From JABWCQ01 sp964587105 (GTDB lineage: Bacteria > Electryoneota > RPQS01): DNA of 64,000 bases. The number at the start of each line of letters is the position of its first letter. The stretch's first letter is position 1. Position numbers and translations under genes: made by a program. Shown piece by piece: positions 42,494 through 50,458 of the stretch. The stretch is taken from assembly GCA_964587105.1 (NCBI GenBank), contig CAZPKG010000007.1, forward strand, positions 62,001-126,000, read 5' to 3'. The notes beneath the pieces are model-generated. The model was given only the letters and a program-made list of their open reading frames with translations. It had not been told where the DNA came from and made no database searches.

Positions 42494-43405
42494 ATGAATG
42501 CAATTGAAGTAAAAGATATTTCCAAGCGTTTTACCGACGTGCAAGCGTTGGACAAAGTCTCTCTGTCTGTCCGGCAAGGTGATTTCTTTGGCCTACTCGG
42601 ACCCAATGGAGCCGGTAAAACGACGTTGATGCGCGTCTTGTGCGGTTTGCTCTCACCCGACTCCGGAGAATTGCGCATCCTCGACAGCAAACTCGAGCGC
42701 TGGCAAATTCCTTTTGCAATGGGCGTTGTTCCGCAGGACATCGCGCTCTACGACATGCTCACCGCGCAAGGCAATCTCGAACTCTTCGGAAAACTGCGCG
42801 GCATCACCGGACACGAACTCGACAAGCGCGTTAATCGCGTGCTGGCTCAAATTGGTTTGTCCGACCGCAAAAAATCGCGCGTCAAAGGTTTCTCCGGTGG
42901 CATGAAGCGCCGCTTGAATCTCGGCGTCGCACTCCTAAGCGAGCCGCGTGTCTTACTGCTTGATGAGCCTACCGTCGGAATTGATCCGCAGTCGCGCGCC
43001 AGCATCTTCGAATTGCTCGAATCGCTGCATAACAGTGGCATGACGATTCTTTACACCACGCACTACATGGAAGAAGCCGAGAGACTCTGTCGCACCATCG
43101 CAATTCTTGATCATGGTAAATTGCTCGGTGTCGGTTCGCTGGATGAACTCATTAAACTCGTCAAGACTCCGCGTTTCGTTCGCTTGATATTGCGTAGCGA
43201 AGATGAAACCGCGCCACCGCTTCCCGGAGTTGAGCAGCGCCGCTCCGGACTGCGCGTTGACTATGTTCCCGTCGGCGAAGACGGCTTATCCTCGATTTTA
43301 GGCAAGCTCGCGGATTATCGCGGCGCGCAGCGCGTGGAAGTCGTGGCGCCGAATCTTGAAATGCTTTTCCTTGAACTCACCGGACGGGAGCTGCGCGACG
43401 CATGA
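42494..43405 (+). CDS. ABC-2 exporter ATP-binding protein
   Basis: A 303-residue ATPase of a drug- or polymer-type ABC-2 exporter. Walker A GPNGAGKTT (36-44), Q loop VVPQD (79-82 region), signature FSGGMKRR (133-140), Walker B LLLDEPTVG (154-162) and H loop TTHYMEE. The last 90 residues resemble the C-terminal domain of DrrA/CcmA-like ATPases. It overlaps the permease gene by four bases (ATGA) and so works with it. Substrate unknown. Confidence 0.94.
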   Translation: MNAIEVKDISKRFTDVQALDKVSLSVRQGDFFGLLGPNGAGKTTLMRVLCGLLSPDSGELRILDSKLERWQIPFAMGVVPQDIALYDMLTAQGNLELFGKLRGITGHELDKRVNRVLAQIGLSDRKKSRVKGFSGGMKRRLNLGVALLSEPRVLLLDEPTVGIDPQSRASIFELLESLHNSGMTILYTTHYMEEAERLCRTIAILDHGKLLGVGSLDELIKLVKTPRFVRLILRSEDETAPPLPGVEQRRSGLRVDYVPVGEDGLSSILGKLADYRGAQRVEVVAPNLEMLFLELTGRELRDA

Positions 43406-44736
43406 AGAAAATCTGGTATCTCGCGCGCAAAGACTTCGCGATTTTCATGACCGACCCGGTCGCAATCGGACTTACATTTATCGTGCCGATGGTCATGATT
43501 GTCGTGTTCGGTTATGTGTTTGGCGGGCAAGGCAAAGAAGCTCTAACTGAGCTGAGAGTTCTTGTCGTCAATAATGATACGGGTATTGCCGGAGCGCGGT
43601 TCATCACTTCTCTGGACAACTTGAGCGAACTCGATTTGCGTACAACTATTGGCAAAGATTCCGTGAAGTTGGACAGCACACGCGCCGCGGACCTTGTAAA
43701 GAAAGGCGACTACTCTGTTGCTCTGCTAATTCCATCCAATTTCACGGACGGAGTCAAGGATGGCGAATTACGCGCCCAGGTACTGGAAGACCCGCGCGAT
43801 CCGGTCACTGCGGGTGTGCTCATCGGGCTGATGCAGAAAACCTCGTTTGAAGCCTTCCCGATGCTCATGCCGTCGGCGATGATGTCCGGATTCTTCGATT
43901 CGTCGGCCACGATGGCGTTTGACAAAGACCTTGCCGCTGCGATAGAAAAAAACTTCGGCGTCGATCTTCCTGACAGCGGCCAAAATTTCAAAGATTTACT
44001 GCCCGAAGACATGTTGCTCGGCAATACGAGTGCGAACTCCGATAGCGGCGGCTTCAATATGGGGCAGTTCTTCGATAAGATAAACAAGATTGAACGCACT
44101 GCGATCGTTGGGCAAAAAGTCGTCAATCCCGCCGTGTCGCACACGACCGCCGGAACCGCCGTAACATTTATGCTCTTCGGCGTCGGTGCAATTGCCGCCT
44201 CGCTCCTGCGCGAAATGCGCTCAGGCACGGCGCAGCGCTTGTTACTCATGGGCGCTACTGCCGGTGAAATTTTGCTTTCAAAACTGCTCTACTCCGTGTT
44301 CATGGGCAGTTTTCAATTGTTTGTCATGATGGTTTACGGTTGGTTGATTTTCAGCTTGCAAATCTGGGATCACTTGCCCGCGATGCTGTTCATGATTGTA
44401 GTGACCGCCATAACGATGAGTTCGGTCGGGTTGGTCATCTCCGCCTTTTCGTCAACGGAAGAACAAGCCGGAGGTTTTCAGGTCGTCATCATCTTAAGCA
44501 TGTCCGCCATTGGCGGTGCAATGTTCCCAAGCTTCATGCTTCCCGAAGCAATTAAACTGATCAGCAAGATTACGCCCGTTTTTTGGGCAATGCAGGGCTT
44601 CAATGACGTCTTCTGGCGCGATCAAGGCATACCGGGAATATTGTTGGAAAGCGGAGTTTGCATAGCGATGGCCGCAGCAATGACGATCATCGCCGTCTTG
44701 ATATTCAGACGAAGACTCGCCACAGAGTTAGGTTGA
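43402..44736 (+). CDS. ABC-2 type exporter permease
   Basis: A 444-residue membrane partner of the preceding ATPase. One N-terminal membrane segment (about 18-40), a large extracytoplasmic domain (about 45-245) and five segments in the C-terminal half (about 255-440). It contains the ABC-2 signature region EMRSGTAQRLLLMGATAGEILLSK (in parts EMRSGTAQRLLL and GATAGEILLSK) and an MQGFNDVFWRDQG loop. This layout (YhgE/YadH-like, single permease as a dimer) exports lipids, drugs or polymers. A bidirectional terminator lies after it. Confidence 0.9.
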   Translation: MKKIWYLARKDFAIFMTDPVAIGLTFIVPMVMIVVFGYVFGGQGKEALTELRVLVVNNDTGIAGARFITSLDNLSELDLRTTIGKDSVKLDSTRAADLVKKGDYSVALLIPSNFTDGVKDGELRAQVLEDPRDPVTAGVLIGLMQKTSFEAFPMLMPSAMMSGFFDSSATMAFDKDLAAAIEKNFGVDLPDSGQNFKDLLPEDMLLGNTSANSDSGGFNMGQFFDKINKIERTAIVGQKVVNPAVSHTTAGTAVTFMLFGVGAIAASLLREMRSGTAQRLLLMGATAGEILLSKLLYSVFMGSFQLFVMMVYGWLIFSLQIWDHLPAMLFMIVVTAITMSSVGLVISAFSSTEEQAGGFQVVIILSMSAIGGAMFPSFMLPEAIKLISKITPVFWAMQGFNDVFWRDQGIPGILLESGVCIAMAAAMTIIAVLIFRRRLATELG

Positions 44737-44761
44737 ACACGAATAGGATTTCAAACAAAAA

Positions 44762-44786
44762 CGCCCCGGCCAAATTGGTCGGGGCG
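44762..44786. terminator. Bidirectional terminator between convergent genes
   Basis: CGCCCCGGCC/GGTCGGGGCG stem (one G-T pair possible). T-rich on the plus side (CTTTCATTTT) and five Ts on the minus side. Serves the ABC permease and the secreted repeat protein. Confidence 0.8.
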
Positions 44787-44810
44787 CTTTCATTTTACAA
44801 TTCAACGCGA

Positions 44811-46046
44811 CTATTGCTGCGTTTGATTCTCGCGCATCTCTTCAGGCATCCTAAATGACGACAAAGCACCTTGTGTTGTCGTGATGTAGTAAATACTGCG
44901 TGTGGCGGCAGAATCCACTCGACCGGCGTCAGTATAATTCAACGTATTACTTGTTCCGATTTCCGTGAAAGGTCCGGCAACATCCGGTGCGCGAAACACA
45001 TGAAACGGGACGTGCAATGGATCCGCTTGCCACGATAACACGATGTCGCTGCCGGAACGCTGAATGACCAGAATCGGAGTCATCAACACAGAATCACAAT
45101 AAGCCGATGTCCAAATTCCTTCGCTGTCCTGATAGCGAATACAAAAGAGATGATTGCCGACAGGAAGGCCCGTCACCACGACCGCATTGGCTTCGATCGG
45201 TTCATCATAAATTCCGTCTATCGGTGTCGGCAGCGGAATCGCTCCGCCCGGGACAGGATTGCCGTTGATGAAATACTCACAGGCCACGAGTGTCTTGGGA
45301 GTGTAGTTCGATTGAATCTCAGAGATCAGCACAAATCTCCGCGTCTCAGTCATGCTCCACACACCGTCCTCATCGCGATAACGAGTATTGAAAGTGTGTA
45401 CCCCCGTCTCCGTTCCCGCCGGAATCATCTGTGCGAAGTTCCCTGTCGGTGCATCGGCAATATCCACAAGCGTCGGCGGATTACTGTCAAGCCAATACTC
45501 CAACGCGGTCACGTTCTTGATTTCAATCGAACCGCCTCCACCGGCGATGATGTAGAAATACCGCCCTTCCGCAATCGTCCAACTCCCGTTTTCATGTTGA
45601 AAGCGCAGGAAGAACCGGTGCAAAGCATTTGTCGCAAGCCCTGTTGTGGGGATCAACGCCGGATAAATAATGTTCGGCGAATCCGCCAAATCCACAAATG
45701 TCGAAGGCAGAGCATCAAACCAATACTCGGCCTGCACGATGTCGTCATATACCACCGATCCGGCACTCACCGTAATCGGGAAAAAATAGCGGCCCTCGGT
45801 CAAACTCCACACATTTTCGTCTGACTTGTAGCGCAGAAACAAGCGATGCACTTGGCCCGCAGTCAAGCCAACCGACGACACATTCAATCCCGCGACGGAA
45901 ACAGTTTCGCCGCTTGTAATCGCAATCGCCGTTCCCAGCCCTGGCCCCGGATCCGTATCTACATAATGCTCAGCTTGCGTGATCGTCACCGCAAACGCGC
46001 CGGATACGACCATTACAAGCCCGAGTAACATACTCAAGAGTCTCAT
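44811..46046 (-). CDS. Secreted protein with four tandem ~85-residue repeats
   Basis: A 411-residue exported protein: signal peptide 1-19, then four repeats (about 22-105, 105-190, 190-275 and 280-345). Each starts with the pattern QAEYW or EYF, then D-x-N/D-P, and closes with FLRY or RYRDEDGVWS followed by an aromatic strand (RYFF, RYFYI, RRFVL). A fibronectin-like unit (about 350-405, VIQRSGSDIVLSW) ends it. Such repeats occur in surface proteins of the FCB group. AGGAGG precedes the ATG. No sorting tail. Probable extracellular or cell-wall function, unknown ligand. Confidence 0.75.
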   Translation of the reverse strand: MRLLSMLLGLVMVVSGAFAVTITQAEHYVDTDPGPGLGTAIAITSGETVSVAGLNVSSVGLTAGQVHRLFLRYKSDENVWSLTEGRYFFPITVSAGSVVYDDIVQAEYWFDALPSTFVDLADSPNIIYPALIPTTGLATNALHRFFLRFQHENGSWTIAEGRYFYIIAGGGGSIEIKNVTALEYWLDSNPPTLVDIADAPTGNFAQMIPAGTETGVHTFNTRYRDEDGVWSMTETRRFVLISEIQSNYTPKTLVACEYFINGNPVPGGAIPLPTPIDGIYDEPIEANAVVVTGLPVGNHLFCIRYQDSEGIWTSAYCDSVLMTPILVIQRSGSDIVLSWQADPLHVPFHVFRAPDVAGPFTEIGTSNTLNYTDAGRVDSAATRSIYYITTTQGALSSFRMPEEMRENQTQQ

Positions 46047-46067
46047 CAGAATTCCTCCTGAGTAAAT

Positions 46068-47168
46068 TTAGTAGCGAGGTCCGACGCGGCCCGTCGAATT
46101 GACGTTAAGATTATCTCCGGATTCAATCAGGTTCGGCACCGTCAACGAAGTCACAAACGGATAAGCAGGAACGCCGTTATCCACTAACGGACGCGGACCG
46201 CCGTATGCTCCGACGTCAGAACGCGAGCCATCCACATCAAGAATCAGCGGATGACCGGTATTTGTCAGAGCCAGCCCGCCCGTCCCGCCGTTCAAATGCA
46301 AATCGCTCGCGCCATGAACATAGTTTAATGCCTCATCGTATGAAACAAACGGATCGTTAGCACCAAGCAGAATATGATTCGTAAACGTTCCCGGAATGGC
46401 CGGAGCTGTTGCATCGCTTGCATTGTAATCAAACACACTTCCCACCAGGAACGTCCCCCACGTCGGTGTCCCTGTCCAGTCATAGAAGACATTGTTGATC
46501 GCGATTACTGGTTGCGTACCTGACAAGTTGAAAGGAGAACGCACACTCACGAACGTACAGTTTGTGATTTCCACCGGACTGTTATTCGCCCCGTTGAAAA
46601 AAGTGGTGCTCGATTGATTAGCGCCGGTGAAACCAAGAACACATCCTTTAACAACTGTGGTTGCATTCGTCGCAGTGGGGACGCTGATCAGGACTCCATT
46701 AAACCCGGATGTAATCAAGCAATCCTCCAAAACAAAACGACGAGTGCCGCCCAAGTCAACTGTTCCCGCGCTCGAATTCCCACGTAAACGGCAACGCCGT
46801 GCCGTAGATGAATCTGCCGTAAGCTGTGAGAGAAATAAAGCACGGCTGCCGCTAGAGACAAGGTCAAGTCCCTCTACAATAGTTCCTGCAGCATTTGTCC
46901 CTATTGAAAATGTTATTGAAGACCCTCCGTCCACACTCGATAGGTCCCACCCCGCACCAATCACGTGCAGAACTTTGCTTGAAATGGTCGGGGTTTCGGG
47001 ATAAGTACCCGGCGCAATCAAAACTGTATCTCCCGTCACCGACGCTGTGATCGCTGCCTGCACCGTTGAAAACTGCGCCGTCCCAAACTGATTCACTGTC
47101 CGTATAGTTGCATGCGCGCTTGTGGCCAGCATTGCAACGACTAACATCATCCAAAGCTGCTTCTTCAT
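46068..47168 (-). CDS. Secreted parallel beta-helix protein
   Basis: A 366-residue exported protein: signal peptide 1-20, then a right-handed beta-helix of the pectin-lyase kind. It opens with the family FSTVQAAITASVTGDTVLIAPGTY pattern (in parts FSTVQAAITAS and DTVLIAPGTYPE), then short hydrophobic turns rich in Asn, Thr and Ser (EDCLITSGFNGVLIS, EITNCTFVSV). DVGAYGG near the end is typical. It lies 21 bp from the secreted repeat gene on the same strand and so may share a transcript. GGAG lies before the ATG. Probable surface adhesin or polysaccharide binder; no catalytic residues recognised. Confidence 0.75.
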   Translation of the reverse strand: MKKQLWMMLVVAMLATSAHATIRTVNQFGTAQFSTVQAAITASVTGDTVLIAPGTYPETPTISSKVLHVIGAGWDLSSVDGGSSITFSIGTNAAGTIVEGLDLVSSGSRALFLSQLTADSSTARRCRLRGNSSAGTVDLGGTRRFVLEDCLITSGFNGVLISVPTATNATTVVKGCVLGFTGANQSSTTFFNGANNSPVEITNCTFVSVRSPFNLSGTQPVIAINNVFYDWTGTPTWGTFLVGSVFDYNASDATAPAIPGTFTNHILLGANDPFVSYDEALNYVHGASDLHLNGGTGGLALTNTGHPLILDVDGSRSDVGAYGGPRPLVDNGVPAYPFVTSLTVPNLIESGDNLNVNSTGRVGPRY

Positions 47169-47290
47169 ATTCTTACTCCATTATGATTGGTTTATGTCCG
47201 TTCTCTTACATAATTCAATATAACCGAGCAGACCATATCAGGCAATAGAACATAACATTTTTTGTACTATTTGACATAATTTGTCAATGT

Positions 47291-47324
47291 AAAAAAAGCA
47301 GGTGAAGCACACTTCACCTGCTTT
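47291..47324 (-). terminator. Terminator of the TypA operon
   Basis: AGCAGGTGAAG/TTCACCTGCT hairpin with a seven-base T run on the minus strand, located beyond the typA stop. Confidence 0.9.
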
Positions 47325-47353
47325 TCAAACTGTTGTTATTTATGAGTCCGGGG

Positions 47354-49195
47354 CTACACGATCCCTTGCATACCCGCTCGCTTCGCAGCCTGCTTCCGCT
47401 CTTCCTCTCGCAGATAGTACTTTCGGAGCCTGATGGACTGCGGGGTCACTTCAACTAACTCATCTTCATTGATAAAAGCAATCGCCTCTTCAAGCGACAT
47501 CGGTCTCGGCGGCGCAATCTTATAACTTTCATCGCTTCCCGACGCGCGCATGTTGGTCAACTTCTTTTCACGGACAATGTTAACCACCAAGTCGTTGTCA
47601 CGCGAATTTTCACCGCATACCATGCCCTCATACACCATCGTGCCCGGTCCGACAAATACTTCGCCGCGATCCTGCAAGCTGTTGAGAGCGTACTCCGTCA
47701 CCCGGCCCTCACGATCGGCAATCAACACGCCGTTTGCGCGTTGTTTCACTTCACCTTCCACCGGACGATAGTCAAGGAACTGCGTATTCATGATCGCCGT
47801 GCCGCGCGTCATCGTGAGCATAATCGGACGAATGCCAATCAATCCGCGCATCGGAATTTCAAACGTCAGTCGCACCCAGCCCGTCGCATGATCCGTCATG
47901 TGCGTCATGCGCCCGCGCCGCATTCCAAGCGTGCTCGTAATCACACCGACAAACTCTTCCGGACAATCCATCAACACGGATTCGTAAGGCTCAACCTTCA
48001 CACCGTTAACCGTTTTGAACAGCACGCGCGGCTTGCCGACCGCAAGCTCATATCCCTCGCGGCGCATAGTCTCGATCAGAATCGCCATCTGCAATTCCCC
48101 GCGACCATACACACGGTAGCCTTCCAATGTTTCCGAGTCTTCCACGCGCAAAGCGGGATTTCCCTGAATCTCTTTAAACAGTCGGTCGCGAATCTGCCGC
48201 GTCGTCACAAATGAACCTTCCCGCCCTTGGAACGGCGACGTATTCACGCCGAACACCATCTCCAGCGTCGGTTCGTCAATCTTGAGCGGCGGCAACGGAC
48301 GCGGATCGAGCATCGAAGTAACAGTATCACCGATGTCCATGTTTTCAAGTCCGGCCACGGCGACAATTTCACCCGCCCACGCCGTCTTCGCATCAACACG
48401 CGACAATCCTTCATAGGTGTAAAGTTGCGTGACTTTCGCCTGCGAGCGACCGCCGTCATTCTTGATCAGCATCACCTGCTCGGCCTGCTTGATCGTTCCG
48501 TTGGCAATGCGGCCAATTCCGATACGCCCCACATAATCACTGTAATCAAGCGTCGTAATCTGCAATTGCAGCGGCGCTTCGTCATCGTATTGCGGAGGCG
48601 GAACCTTGTCAAAAATCAACCGGAACAGCGGCATCAGATTCTCACCCGGCGTCCCCAAATCCAAAGTTGCGGTTCCAATCTTCGCATTTGTGTAAACGAC
48701 TGGGAAATGGCACTGCTCTTCAGAAGCATCCAAATCAAGAAACAGTTCAAGCACTTCATCCAATACTTCGCCGATCCGCGCGTCCGGTCGGTCAATCTTG
48801 TTAATCACCACAATCGGCGACAGTCCTAATTCGAGCGCGTTGGAAAGCACATATCTCGTCTGCGGCAGCGGCCCTTCGCTGGCATCCACCAGCAGCAAAC
48901 AGCCATCAACCATTCTGAGCACGCGCTGAACCTGTCCGCCGAAGTCCGCGTGACCCGGCGTGTCGAGAATGTTAATCAGATTATCCTGCCACTTGATCGT
49001 CGTATTTTTCGAGAGAATCGTAATTCCCTTTTCGCGTTCGAGATCAAGCTTATCCATTACACGCTCCGCCACGTGTTGATTGTCACGGAACACCCCCGCC
49101 TGATGCAGCATCGCGTCCACCAGCGTCGTCTTGCCGTGGTCCACGTGCGCGATAATTGCGACGTTGCGAATATTCTCCCGGAACTTATTTGCCAT
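47354..49195 (-). CDS. typA: Translational GTPase TypA/BipA
   Basis: A 613-residue ribosome-binding GTPase of the EF-G family that helps 50S assembly and stress adaptation. G1 AHVDHGKTT (16-24), G3 DTPGHADFGG, G4 NKIDRPDAR, then domain II and the BipA-type C-terminus, where GFYLRR-like ends are replaced by LRKYYLREEERKQAAKR. Length is normal. It begins two bases after the stop of the FMN reductase gene on the same strand and ends before a strong terminator. Confidence 0.97.
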   Translation of the reverse strand: MANKFRENIRNVAIIAHVDHGKTTLVDAMLHQAGVFRDNQHVAERVMDKLDLEREKGITILSKNTTIKWQDNLINILDTPGHADFGGQVQRVLRMVDGCLLLVDASEGPLPQTRYVLSNALELGLSPIVVINKIDRPDARIGEVLDEVLELFLDLDASEEQCHFPVVYTNAKIGTATLDLGTPGENLMPLFRLIFDKVPPPQYDDEAPLQLQITTLDYSDYVGRIGIGRIANGTIKQAEQVMLIKNDGGRSQAKVTQLYTYEGLSRVDAKTAWAGEIVAVAGLENMDIGDTVTSMLDPRPLPPLKIDEPTLEMVFGVNTSPFQGREGSFVTTRQIRDRLFKEIQGNPALRVEDSETLEGYRVYGRGELQMAILIETMRREGYELAVGKPRVLFKTVNGVKVEPYESVLMDCPEEFVGVITSTLGMRRGRMTHMTDHATGWVRLTFEIPMRGLIGIRPIMLTMTRGTAIMNTQFLDYRPVEGEVKQRANGVLIADREGRVTEYALNSLQDRGEVFVGPGTMVYEGMVCGENSRDNDLVVNIVREKKLTNMRASGSDESYKIAPPRPMSLEEAIAFINEDELVEVTPQSIRLRKYYLREEERKQAAKRAGMQGIV

Positions 49196-49197
49196 GC

Positions 49198-49770
49198 TTA
49201 CAGTCGCTCCGCCGTCATCTTTTGTGTCACATTCAACAAACTTGCTATCACTTTTTCAACTCTTCCCGGCAACGTCTCATCGATCAAATTGCCTTCTTTA
49301 TTCCAAACTTTATCCGCATGAGGTATCGTGACCGTCTGCGGAATTACTATTGATCCCATAATTGAATAAATCTGCTTTAGCGCCGGCATCATGCGATTGG
49401 TGCCCCACGGCCCGTCCGTTGTACCCATCAGCAACACCACTTTGCCGCTCCACGGGTTCGAACCACCGCGTGAAGTCCAATCAATCACATTCTTAAACGT
49501 GCCCGGAACTCCGCCGTTGTATTCTGGACTTGAAACCACAACAGCATGAGCCGCCGCGATTCTTGCCTTCAATTTCCAGCACTCGTCCGGTACTCCACTC
49601 GTCGCTTCGATATCCCCGTCATACGGCGGAAGCGGGTGATCTTTCAAATTCACATAGTCCGTTTCGCAATTGTGCTTCTGCAAAATCGCTTCGGCCACGT
49701 GCGCGAGCTTCCGGTTGTAAGAACCGGCTCTGAGCGAGCCGGGTATGATTGCGATTCTCATAAGTCTCAT
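49198..49770 (-). CDS. NADPH-dependent FMN reductase-like flavoprotein
   Basis: A 190-residue flavodoxin-fold protein (chromate/quinone reductase group). FMN-phosphate loop PGSLRAGSYNRKL near residue 10 and the second FMN contact SPEYNGGVPGTFKNVIDW near residue 80 are clear. It could reduce quinones or FMN with NAD(P)H in the cytoplasm. The start may be at residue 1 or residue 4 (both ATG). It ends two bases before typA, so it is probably co-transcribed with it. Confidence 0.88.
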   Translation of the reverse strand: MRLMRIAIIPGSLRAGSYNRKLAHVAEAILQKHNCETDYVNLKDHPLPPYDGDIEATSGVPDECWKLKARIAAAHAVVVSSPEYNGGVPGTFKNVIDWTSRGGSNPWSGKVVLLMGTTDGPWGTNRMMPALKQIYSIMGSIVIPQTVTIPHADKVWNKEGNLIDETLPGRVEKVIASLLNVTQKMTAERL

Positions 49771-49785
49771 TTCTGAACCGGCAGA

Positions 49786-50379
49786 CTATTTCGCCAACTT
49801 GGCCATCGCGCAGCACGGCTTGTGTCTATGGCAATGCATCTCGTGATCGTTCACCATCCCCGCCGCCTGCATATACGCGTAACAGATCGTTGAACCCACA
49901 AACTTAAACCCGCGCTTTTGCAAGTCCTTGCTCATCGCGTCCGAGACTTCGGTCTTGGCCGGAATCTGTTTGATGGTTTCAATCTTACTATTTAGTTGTT
50001 TGCCCTTTGTAAACTGCCAAATGTAATCATTGAAGCTGCCGAATTCCTTCTGCACCTCAAGTATCATCTTGGCATTCTGAATCGTCCCTAAAATTTTGAG
50101 CCGGTTGCGCACGATTCCCGCGTCGTTCATCAGCCGCTCAAATTCTTTGTCGCCGAATTTCGCAACCTTCTTGTAATCAAACTTCGCAAACGCCTTTCGG
50201 AAGTTTTCACGCTTGTGCAAAATCGTCCGCCACGACAGCCCGGCCTGAAAACAATCAAGAACCAAGAACTCAAAATGCTTGTAATCATCCGTGACCGGCA
50301 CGCCCCACTCATCATCATGATAAGCAATCATGAGTTCATCGTTTCCCGGCCACGTGCAGCGTTGAATTACTTTGCTCAT
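49786..50379 (-). CDS. tag: DNA-3-methyladenine glycosylase I
   Basis: Excises 3-methyladenine from alkylated DNA. 197 residues, typical Tag length. RCTWPGNDELMIAYHDDEWG at the start supplies the Cys and His ligands of the structural zinc and the base-stacking region (in parts RCTWPGND and YHDDEWG). FLVLDCFQAGLSWRTIL is the helix-hairpin-helix entry, and CHRHKPC near the C-terminus supplies further zinc ligands. Start 50379 is preferred over an in-frame codon 15 residues upstream that reads through a palindromic repeat. Second alkylation-repair gene of the window, with 3687-4829. Confidence 0.95.
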   Translation of the reverse strand: MSKVIQRCTWPGNDELMIAYHDDEWGVPVTDDYKHFEFLVLDCFQAGLSWRTILHKRENFRKAFAKFDYKKVAKFGDKEFERLMNDAGIVRNRLKILGTIQNAKMILEVQKEFGSFNDYIWQFTKGKQLNSKIETIKQIPAKTEVSDAMSKDLQKRGFKFVGSTICYAYMQAAGMVNDHEMHCHRHKPCCAMAKLAK

Positions 50380-50387
50380 CTTTGCCT

Positions 50388-50449
50388 CGCCGCGCGGGGA
50401 TTTAGCGAAGTGCTTGTCAAGCACGTAGCGGTTCCCCGCCGGAATCTGC
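50388..50449. repeat. Dispersed GGGGA...TCCCC palindrome, copy upstream of tag
   Basis: gccgcGCGGGGATTTAGCGAAG... with GTAGCGGTTCCCCGCCGGAATC at the other end. Related copies at 54610-54650, 54662-54703 and 57169-57210. Confidence 0.6.
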
Positions 50450-50458
50450 TTGTCATGG

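Noticed and set aside
47271..47287. TTGACA-TAATT-TGTCAA dyad between typA and the beta-helix gene
   Set aside because: It may just be a -35 element for the minus-strand gene. Spacing does not fit FNR or CRP, and no -10 is clear.
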